DNA of 6,255 bases. Origin: Rhodothermia bacterium (lineage in GTDB: Bacteria > Bacteroidota > Rhodothermia > Rhodothermales > JABDKH01). Location: NCBI GenBank assembly GCA_030431165.1, contig JAUIJQ010000210.1, positions 1-6,255 of the forward strand. Direction: 5' to 3'. The notes under the pieces were generated by a model. The model was not told where the DNA came from, ran no database searches, and was given only the letters and a program-made list of their open reading frames with translations. Below are positions 1 through 4,980 of the stretch, piece after piece. The position numbers and the translations under genes were made by a program. Position 1 is the first letter of the stretch; each line of letters starts with the position of its first letter.

Positions 1-2147
1 GCAGTGGCCGTCGGCGCATCGTTGTCGGCCGAGACGTTGATCGTCACCGTCGCTGCCGGTGAGGTGAACTCACCGTCATTTACCGTGAAGGTGAAACTGT
101 CGGCGCCCGAGAAGTTGGCGTCCGGGGTGTAGGTCAGGTTCGGTGCCGTGCCCGAGAGCGCACCACTCGAGGGACCACCCGTGACGCTGAAGGTCAGTGC
201 GTCATTCTCCGGGTCGCTACCCGCCAGGGTCACGCCTACCGGTGTGTCCTCTACTGTGTTGACCGTCTGCGCGGTGGCTGTGGGCGCATCGTTATCGGCC
301 GAGACGTTGATGGTCACCGTCGCCGACAACGACGACAACTCACCATCGGTCACCGCAAAAGTGAAGCTGTCCACGCCCGAGAAGTTGGCGTTGGGCGTAT
401 AGGTCAGGTTAGGTGCAGTACCCGAAAGGGTACCGCTGGATGGACCGCTGGCGACACCAAACACCAGCACAGCGTTCTCCGGGTCGCTGCCGGTGAGCGT
501 CATGGCGACCGGTGTGTCTTCCGCGGTGTTCAGCGTCTGTGCGTTTGCCGTCGGCGGATCATTGACCGCAGAGACGTTGATCGTCACCGTCGCTGCTGGT
601 GAGGTGAACTCCTCGTCATTTACCGTGAAGGTGAAGCTGTCGGCGCCGGAGAAGTTGGCGTTCGGCGTGTAGGTCAGGTTCGGCGCGGTACCACTCAACG
701 ATCCGCTCGAGGGACCACCCGTGACGCTGAATGTCAGCGCGTCGTTCTCCGGATCGGTGCCCGCCAGGGTCACGCCCACCGGCGTGTCTTCCGCAGTGTT
801 CACCGACTGCGCGGTGGCCGTCGGCGCCTGATTGGCCGCAGCGAGTTCGTGCACAAATACGTCTTCATTGAAGTTAAAATCACCCGTAACAAGGTTGTTG
901 GCGAACGAAGAAAACGCCACATAGCGGCCGTCGGCACTGATCGAGGGGTTGGCGCTCTGGCCGGCGCTGCCCTGGGCGCCGCTCGAGTCTACGCTCACCC
1001 GCGTCGTCGTCCCCGTCTGCGTATCCCGAAGGAAGATGTCTGGTACACCATTGGTGTCGCCCGCCACCAGGTTGCTGGCAAATGACGCAAACGCCACGTA
1101 ACGGCCATCGGCACTGATCGAAACGAGTTGACTCGTGTTGTTGCTTTGCCCGCCGCTCGAGTCCACGCTCACCCGTGTCGTCGTACCCGTCTGCGTATCC
1201 CGCACAAAGATGTCATCAGTACCATTAGTGTCACCTGTCACCAAGTTGCTGGCGAACGAGAAAAATGCCACGTAGCGGCCGTCCGCGCTGATCGAGGGGC
1301 GGCTACTGTTGTTGTTTCCTTGGGCACCGCTCGAATCCACGCTCACCCGCGTCGTCGTCCCCGTCAGCATGTCCCGAACGAAAACGTCGACTCGAGCATT
1401 GGTATCGCCCGCGACTAGGTTGCTTGCATTCGAATAAAACGCCACGTAGCGGCCGTCGGCACTGATCGAGGGGATGAGACTCTGCCCATTACCCTGGACG
1501 CCGCTTGAGTCCACGCTCACCCGCGTCGTCGTCCCCGTCTGCGTATCCCGAACGAAAATGTCCGCTTGACCATTCGTGTCGCCCGCCACCAAGTTGCTGG
1601 CAAACGACAAAAACGCCACGTAGCGGCCGTCCGCGCTGATCGAGACCTGAGCGCTTTGGTTGTTGGCCTGAGCGCCGCTCGAATCCACGCTCACCCGCGT
1701 CGTCGTCCCAGCCTGCGTATCCCGCACGAAGATGTCCCATTGACCATTGGTGTCGCCCGCCACCAGGTTGCTAGCAGCCGACGCAAACGCCACATAGCGG
1801 CCGTCGGCACTGATCGAGGGGATGAAACTTTGAGCGTTAGCCTGAGCACCGCTCGAGTCTACGCTCACCCGCGTCGTCGTCCCCGTCTGCGTGTCCCGAA
1901 CGAAAATGTCCCCTTGACCATTCGTGTCGCCCGCCACCAGGTTGCTGGCAAACGACAAAAACGCCACGTAGCGGCCGTCGGCGCTGATCGAGGGACTGTT
2001 ACTTTGTTGGTTACCCACGGCACCGTTCGAGTCTACGCTCACCGCCGTGGTGTCCCCCGGCGCACCCCAACTCAGCGGCGTCAAACCCAATGCGATGGTG
2101 GCCCACGAAAACGTCGCAACCCGGAAGCACTTCCTCAAACCATTCAT
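1..2147 (-). CDS. Large secreted repeat protein: seven WD40/PD40-like blades followed by cadherin-like repeats (C-terminus beyond window)
   Basis: The minus-strand frame is open from the ATG at 2147 to the window edge: 715 codons plus two bases, no stop. Residues 1-29 look like a signal peptide (basic MNGLRKCFR, a hydrophobic stretch, then LSWGAP), so the protein is probably exported. Residues 36-435 are seven blades of about 58 residues with the core PSISADGRYVAF, then ASNLVAGDTNG, DIFVRDTQTGTTTR and VSVDSSGAQ. This is the PD40/TolB-like WD40 pattern, and seven units fit one closed seven-bladed propeller. Residues 439-708 are three 90-residue units (NDAPTA, EDTPV, DPEND, NLTYTPNANFSG, DSFTFTVNDGE, ATVTINVSA), typical of bacterial cadherin-like/Ig-like (Cadherin_5 or Big_9 type) repeats of giant surface proteins. 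A fourth unit begins at 709. A GGAG lies 8 bases before the ATG. An adhesive or cell-surface role is inferred from architecture only; no catalytic domain is visible. The C-terminus, which would show the anchoring or secretion route, is missing. Confidence 0.9.
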   Translation of the reverse strand, partial: MNGLRKCFRVATFSWATIALGLTPLSWGAPGDTTAVSVDSNGAVGNQQSNSPSISADGRYVAFLSFASNLVAGDTNGQGDIFVRDTQTGTTTRVSVDSSGAQANAQSFIPSISADGRYVAFASAASNLVAGDTNGQWDIFVRDTQAGTTTRVSVDSSGAQANNQSAQVSISADGRYVAFLSFASNLVAGDTNGQADIFVRDTQTGTTTRVSVDSSGVQGNGQSLIPSISADGRYVAFYSNASNLVAGDTNARVDVFVRDMLTGTTTRVSVDSSGAQGNNNSSRPSISADGRYVAFFSFASNLVTGDTNGTDDIFVRDTQTGTTTRVSVDSSGGQSNNTSQLVSISADGRYVAFASFASNLVAGDTNGVPDIFLRDTQTGTTTRVSVDSSGAQGSAGQSANPSISADGRYVAFSSFANNLVTGDFNFNEDVFVHELAAANQAPTATAQSVNTAEDTPVGVTLAGTDPENDALTFSVTGGPSSGSLSGTAPNLTYTPNANFSGADSFTFTVNDEEFTSPAATVTINVSAVNDPPTANAQTLNTAEDTPVAMTLTGSDPENAVLVFGVASGPSSGTLSGTAPNLTYTPNANFSGVDSFTFAVTDGELSSLSATVTINVSADNDAPTATAQTVNTVEDTPVGVTLAGSDPENDALTFSVTGGPSSGALSGTAPNLTYTPDANFSGADSFTFTVNDGEFTSPAATVTINVSADNDAPTAT
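24..833 (-). repeat. Three complete 270-base repeats encoding cadherin-like/Ig-like domains
   Basis: Units are 833-564, 563-294 and 293-24, each exactly 90 codons. A fourth starts at 23 and leaves the window. The first and third are more alike than either is to the second: they share TFSVTGGPSSG and EFTSPAATVTINVSA, where the second has VFGVASGPSSG and ELSSLSATVTINVSA. The first unit reads VNDEEF where the other two have DGE, a local loss of the conserved glycine. Confidence 0.9.
843..2042 (-). repeat. Seven tandem 174-base repeats encoding the propeller blades
   Basis: Units begin at 2042, 1868, 1694, 1520, 1346, 1172 and 998, reading leftward. The first six are exactly 58 codons with no indel. 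The seventh has one extra codon, and its last strand diverges (DVFVHELAAA instead of DIFVRDTQTGTTTR), as expected for a terminal blade. DNA conservation is high, especially over the codons for TGTTTRVSVDSS and SISADGRYVAF. Variation clusters at the SGAQxNxxS loop and at the two residues after DTNG. Confidence 0.9.
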
Positions 2148-2155
2148 CGCCACTT

Positions 2156-2164
2156 CTCCCTCCC
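2156..2164 (-). promoter_or_regulatory. Ribosome binding site of the repeat protein
   Basis: On the minus strand the purine-rich run GGGAGGGAG precedes the ATG at 2147, with its last GGAG eight bases away. It supports this start over the out-of-frame ATG at 2143. Confidence 0.7.
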
Positions 2165-2456
2165 TGTGGGTTCGCAGATCATTCCGTTGCACACGCTAGG
2201 GTTAACACTCACCGGAACCGATTCAAGCGCTGCGGTCAGTAGCATCGCAACGACTGTGTAAATCCGAACGCATCTGCCTCCCGAAGCATCTTTCTGCATG
2301 ACGGATTTGCAGCGCCTACCGGTCACATAATTGCTGACACCACACAGCAGTAAATTCGACCAACCTAATCGGCCGCATAGAGACGTTTCCCGCTGCATCC
2401 TGGCGCGCCACTCTTCGAACAAGGTGCCTGAAACGTAGCATGGCAAGCAGGTTTAC

Positions 2457-2480
2457 GAATCACCCAAATGGTGTAAATGC
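2457..2480 (-). promoter_or_regulatory. 24-base repeated motif, copy 1 (putative operator)
   Basis: The plus strand begins GAATCACCCAAATGGTGTAA and continues four more bases. The same element occurs at 4429-4452 in the same orientation, with 20 identical leading bases and 23 of 24 matching overall. The core CACC-N5-GGTG is a short dyad, as expected for a dimeric regulator site. This copy starts 310 bases upstream of the repeat-protein ATG. A role as a binding site for a local LuxR-type regulator is inferred. Confidence 0.45.
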
Positions 2481-2500
2481 GCGCTAAAAAATGCCGCGCA
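2478..2500. repeat. Small inverted repeat next to motif copy 1
   Basis: TGCGCG (2478-2483) and CGCGCA (2495-2500) form a perfect 6-bp stem around an 11-base loop containing a run of six A (six T on the minus strand). It overlaps the last three bases of the 24-base motif and the stop codon of the candidate small ORF. The T run lies in the loop rather than after the stem, so it is not a standard intrinsic terminator. Copy 2 of the motif has no such hairpin. Confidence 0.35.
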
Positions 2501-2651
2501 CTTGCTCCAAGCCAGGAGTCGTAGCGTATGGTTTAGCTCCAGACACAGGCTGCTGTTTCCTGCTAACCCAACCCCTGGGCGGCCCCTGAAGTAGTTCGGA
2601 TACAGCGAGATTTCCGACCCCATCTTTTGTGGTGTGAACAGTCGTGTTCAT
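2484..2651 (-). CDS. Candidate small ORF, 55 codons, unknown function
   Basis: An ATG at 2651 is preceded by AGGA with a 4-base gap (GGGCAGGAAAACATG), a plausible ribosome site. The frame runs to a TAG at 2486-2484. The product starts MNTTVHTTKDGVGNLAVSEL and ends TTPGLEQVRGIF. It is polar, with no signal peptide, membrane segment or cysteine. The frame also extends upstream to an ATG at 2723, but that start has no ribosome site. Third-position GC looks unbiased, which argues against strong coding selection. Nothing was recognised; it may be a chance ORF. Confidence 0.2.
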   Translation of the reverse strand: MNTTVHTTKDGVGNLAVSELLQGPPRGWVSRKQQPVSGAKPYATTPGLEQVRGIF

Positions 2652-3044
2652 GTTTTCCTGCCCGCCGTTTCCACCACAGGTTGCCAACGACACAGCACCA
2701 ACGTGGCAGACCAGTACATGCATCGGCTACCACATACCTGACATTGACATCACTTCACCCCTCATTACGCGAACAAACCGCCGACTACGACGGCCTGCCA
2801 ATCCCACACGACCATTCGCGCCTACCTTGTGCGCACCGGGGACAGAAAAGATGTACTTACATAGCATCCGGGGCGGGAAAGCGTCACCGGACAAGGGCTC
2901 GACCCTCACCAAAGGCACCCATGCCGTTCGCAGTTCACATCGCAAGGGCAGTGGTTACTGTCAGGTGGACGGCATCCGATCTGGGCACATCGCAGGCTGC
3001 TTTCCACCCATAATCCAGCACCAACTGCATGCCGCTCGCGACCG

Positions 3045-4175
3045 CTACACCATACTTGCCAGAAGGCCAATCAGTTCCTTTTGAGAACGCACCCCCGTCT
3101 TACGCATAGCCGCCTTGAGCTGCGTTCGAACGGTTTCGTAGGAAATGCTGCTCCGCTCCGCAATCTCACGCAGCGACAGCCCGTCCTGCAACTCGCGCAT
3201 CACCCGCAATTCGGAAGCCGTGAGGTCGAAACAGTCGCGCAACATGGCAAGCGCGTCGTCCGGGTAGGCAGGCATTGGAAATCGCAAACGAACAAGTGCG
3301 CAACCGCGCGACACCAGGGTCTGGTCTACAGCGGTTGGGGTCACTTCGAAGATGTGCATGCCTGACGCACCACTAGCGCGAAGGTAGCCGCCTCTAGGGG
3401 CCGTTGGGGCAAGCCCTCCCGGCTGGCAACTTCGGAGCAATGACAGGAAACGCAATTGATCAGATTCATCAACCATTACGAGCCTGCCGCCCCGAACGCG
3501 GCTGATCGCGCCATGGGCAAGTTTCTCTGCCGGCGTATTCATAAGATCCACCCTTCCACGCGCGTCCACCAGCCATGTTGGATAGGCGCTGCTATCAAGC
3601 AGAGCGCGCAGGTAATCCTGCTGGGCGCCAAACGCACTCTTCAACTGCTCGATTTCCATCGCCCGGCGGATATGCGGAATCAGCCGCAGCAGCAGGTCTT
3701 TCTCATCCTGACCGCCAACCCCTTCTCGGGGCCCGCGCTGCAGAGACAAAGCGCCGGTACCTCCTCCATGGAAGGCCGGTACACAAGGAGCACAAACCGC
3801 ATACCGGAAACCGAGGGGGCGTAAAAAGTCCTCGTAATAAGCGTGCATTCGCATATCCCGCTCGCTGGTAAAGTCGAGATCTGTAAAGGCGGCCGGTACT
3901 CGCGCGCCCATCCTCAGTGCAAACTCCGCACGCGGATCCTGAGCTGCGTAAACCGCCGCGTATGACGTCAGATCGTCAATCGGGAGCGCGATGGACGCAT
4001 TGAGCAGAATGCGCGATCCCTCGGGTTCAAATTTCCATATCTGAAAAACGGCTTCCAGCGACCCCGTCGCGCGGGCGATGGTCGACAGCGGCACCGCCCA
4101 CTCGGACTCACCGAGTGCGGCACGGTAGATCTCCTCCACAAGCTGGTCGTACAGGGACGCGGACAAACTCGCCAC
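3045..4175 (-). CDS. LuxR-type transcriptional regulator A (376 aa, GTG start)
   Basis: A cytoplasmic DNA-binding regulator. Residues 318-376 are a clear LuxR/GerE helix-turn-helix: LTASELRVMRELQDGLS, then LREIAERSSIS and the recognition helix YETVRTQLKAAMRKTGV. Residues about 8-175 form the N-terminal region seen in this kind of regulator (LYDQLVEEIYRAALGES, then YYEDFLRPLGFRYAVCAPC, then LLLRLIPHIRRAMEIE). Residues about 190-245 look PAS-like (ALLDSSAYPTWLVDARGRVD, then RVRGGRLVM). There is no receiver domain and no recognisable acyl-homoserine-lactone domain, so the signal is unknown. Cys128 and Cys131 form a CxxC. The start is GTG: no ATG, GTG or TTG lies between it and the upstream in-frame stop at 4247, and the conserved LYD segment starts only eight residues in. 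A weak GGGTG lies seven bases upstream, inside an inverted repeat. Targets are unknown; the repeat protein downstream on the same strand is a candidate. Confidence 0.92.
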   Translation of the reverse strand: MASLSASLYDQLVEEIYRAALGESEWAVPLSTIARATGSLEAVFQIWKFEPEGSRILLNASIALPIDDLTSYAAVYAAQDPRAEFALRMGARVPAAFTDLDFTSERDMRMHAYYEDFLRPLGFRYAVCAPCVPAFHGGGTGALSLQRGPREGVGGQDEKDLLLRLIPHIRRAMEIEQLKSAFGAQQDYLRALLDSSAYPTWLVDARGRVDLMNTPAEKLAHGAISRVRGGRLVMVDESDQLRFLSLLRSCQPGGLAPTAPRGGYLRASGASGMHIFEVTPTAVDQTLVSRGCALVRLRFPMPAYPDDALAMLRDCFDLTASELRVMRELQDGLSLREIAERSSISYETVRTQLKAAMRKTGVRSQKELIGLLASMV

Positions 4176-4184
4176 TACGAAACA

Positions 4185-4205
4185 CCCACCCGGATTTTCG
4201 GTGGG
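4185..4205. promoter_or_regulatory. Inverted repeat just upstream of the regulator A start
   Basis: CCCACC (4185-4190) and GGTGGG (4200-4205) pair perfectly around a 9-base loop. In the minus-strand transcript the stem includes the GGGTG that would act as ribosome site for the GTG at 4175. It could be an operator or a translation-limiting hairpin. Both readings are inference. Confidence 0.35.
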
Positions 4206-4428
4206 CGTATCGCAGCCTTGCGTAACGGTTTGGCAGCCCTTCGTTCAGCAGTTCGCCGATGAAGTATCTTCGCTCGCGTACCTTGCCGTATCGGCCAGAA
4301 CACTGCTCTTCCCTGCCTCATAACTCAAAGTGTCCGGCGGGCGCGTCACGCAGCGTTCGCACCCCTGCCGGCTGCTCAAGGGAAGCACGTGTTCCCGATC
4401 GCCATGGTACCGAGATACCTAAAGCGGA

Positions 4429-4452
4429 GAATCACCCAAATGGTGTAATTGC
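4429..4452 (-). promoter_or_regulatory. 24-base repeated motif, copy 2 (putative operator)
   Basis: It matches 2457-2480 at 23 of 24 positions, the only difference being T for A at 4449. It starts 254 bases upstream of the regulator A start and 45 bases past the stop of stub B. The flanking DNA of the two copies is unrelated, so this is not the edge of a longer duplication. Confidence 0.45.
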
Positions 4453-4496
4453 TGTGTGGCAGGCTCAGGGCACAGATCCCAACCAGTCCCTGCACC

Positions 4497-4718
4497 TCAA
4501 TCCACCGCTGAGCCGGCCGGACCTGAAAAAGTTGCAAAAAGTTTTGCGAGCAGTGCCGCCTGTGAGCGCACACCCGCCTTCACCAGGAGGCGCTTCGTGT
4601 GGGTGCGCACCGTATCGATACTCAAGTGCAGGTGCTGCGCAATCTCTGCCTGTGACAGGCCGCGAGCCAGTTGCACCGCCACCCGAGCCTTTGCCCATGT
4701 GACGCCAATCAAATCCAT
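4497..4718 (-). CDS. Orphan LuxR-type HTH domain protein, 73 aa (stub B, possibly a gene remnant)
   Basis: Almost the whole product is one LuxR/GerE DNA-binding domain: residues 6-19 VTWAKARVAVQLAR, 20-31 GLSQAEIAQHLH, recognition helix about 33-49 (SIDTVRTHTKRLLVKAG), then VRSQAALLAKLFATF and a short tail. It matches the C-terminal end of full-length regulators such as A and C but lacks the 250-300 residues that should precede it. The frame extends only 14 codons above the ATG to a TGA at 4763-4761, with no alternative start. Those codons (LRDVWS before MDLIG) could be a remnant of the linker. No good ribosome site is seen. It is either the C-terminal relic of a third regulator or a genuine single-domain protein. 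As an expressed single domain it could compete for sites bound by A or C. The domain is certain, functionality is not. Confidence 0.6.
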   Translation of the reverse strand: MDLIGVTWAKARVAVQLARGLSQAEIAQHLHLSIDTVRTHTKRLLVKAGVRSQAALLAKLFATFSGPAGSAVD

Positions 4719-4733
4719 TGACCATACGTCTCT

Positions 4734-4754
4734 GAGCCAGAGCCCAGCTGGCTC
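4734..4754. repeat. Inverted repeat upstream of stub B
   Basis: GAGCCAG (4734-4740) and CTGGCTC (4748-4754) form a perfect 7-bp stem with a 7-base loop, 16 bases upstream of the stub B ATG. An overlapping alternative pairs GGGCTCT with AGAGCC on the minus strand. It could be an operator, an attenuator-like structure or chance. Confidence 0.3.
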
Positions 4755-4855
4755 GGCTCTTCAGAACTGGTCCTCGCGATACGCTACGCTCCCTAACAAC
4801 AGCAAACAGCGCACTATGGAATGAGGACTGGAACCATAGCAATATTGAATCGTGG

Positions 4856-4883
4856 AAGATATCTGGGGGCACAGCCATGACAA
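4856..4883 (-). promoter_or_regulatory. Candidate sigma-70 promoter toward stub B
   Basis: On the minus strand TTGTCA (4883-4878; five of six to TTGACA) is followed after 16 bases by TATCTT (4861-4856; four of six to TATAAT). It would give a leader of about 130 bases before the stub B ATG. The -35 box lies inside the palindrome at 4878-4889, a usual place for a repressor site. Confidence 0.3.
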
Positions 4884-4889
4884 TTGTCA
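4878..4889. promoter_or_regulatory. Perfect 12-base palindrome, putative operator
   Basis: TGACAATTGTCA is fully self-complementary. It lies in the divergent region, about 90 bases upstream of the regulator C ATG, and carries a TTGTCA -35-like hexamer on both strands. It is followed by TCACCCA, which also occurs inside the 24-base motif. Such a site could bind a dimeric helix-turn-helix regulator controlling both directions. Confidence 0.35.
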
Positions 4890-4980
4890 CCCACGAGCAA
4901 GACAAACAAACGCAATACATAAGTAAAGGTTCACAGGAAAAGTCCAATTCCGCCATAAAGAACACAAACCTCACGTAATC

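Larger units (their letters stand above)
2148..3044. other. About 900 bases without a convincing gene, upstream of the repeat protein
   Basis: This stretch separates the end of regulator A from the start of the repeat protein, both on the minus strand. Open frames on either strand are short, show no recognised domain and have no clear codon bias. It holds the first copy of the 24-base motif (2457-2480), a small hairpin (2478-2500), a candidate 55-codon ORF (2484-2651, minus) and another open frame ending in an ATGA overlap with the repeat-protein start. No tRNA, insertion sequence or strong sigma-70 promoter was recognised. A long 5' leader or small RNA is possible but unproven. Confidence 0.6.
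4176..4496. other. Upstream region of regulator A, no gene seen
   Basis: These 320 bases lie between stub B and regulator A, both on the minus strand. They contain the inverted repeat at 4185-4205 and copy 2 of the 24-base motif. Open frames on the plus strand here show no domain. No convincing -35/-10 pair was found. Confidence 0.55.
4719..4980. promoter_or_regulatory. Divergent control region between stub B and regulator C
   Basis: These 262 bases are more AT-rich than the neighbouring genes and separate divergently read genes. They contain the inverted repeat 4734-4754, a candidate minus-strand promoter (4856-4883) and a perfect palindrome (4878-4889). No N-terminal regulator domain can be read here in any frame. 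Confidence 0.5.

Noticed and set aside
148..1418. Shorter plus-strand open frames within the repeat gene
   Set aside because: They are shadows of the minus-strand repeat protein with the same 174- or 270-base periodicity and no independent start signals.
1489..1740. Minus-strand frame with Gly/Arg-rich repeats
   Set aside because: It is an out-of-frame reading of the same propeller repeats; the in-frame product is uninterrupted.
24..2042. Regularly spaced direct repeats that might suggest a CRISPR array
   Set aside because: The repeats are adjacent 174- and 270-base coding units in an open frame, not short repeats separated by unique spacers.
1566..2261. A 231-codon plus-strand open frame rich in Arg, His and Pro
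   Set aside because: It is the antisense of the propeller repeats. Its own repeats (ARIHAHPRRRP) simply mirror the opposite-strand codons, and the minus-strand product has recognisable domains and a ribosome site.
2401..2410. Ten-base palindrome TGGCGCGCCA
   Set aside because: It is short, GC-rich and isolated, with no promoter context, so chance is a sufficient explanation.
2627..3084. Two overlapping plus-strand open frames of 128 and 146 codons
   Set aside because: No recognisable domain and no ribosome site, and they overlap each other in different frames. The longer one also runs into the end of regulator A.
4259..4824. Plus-strand open frames opposite stub B
   Set aside because: They lie antisense to a recognisable LuxR HTH and have proline- and serine-rich content typical of shadow frames.
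4465..4974. A 169-codon minus-strand open frame across stub B and its promoter region
   Set aside because: It overlaps the HTH domain in another frame and its own sequence shows no domain. The hydrophobic-looking start comes from AT-rich intergenic DNA.
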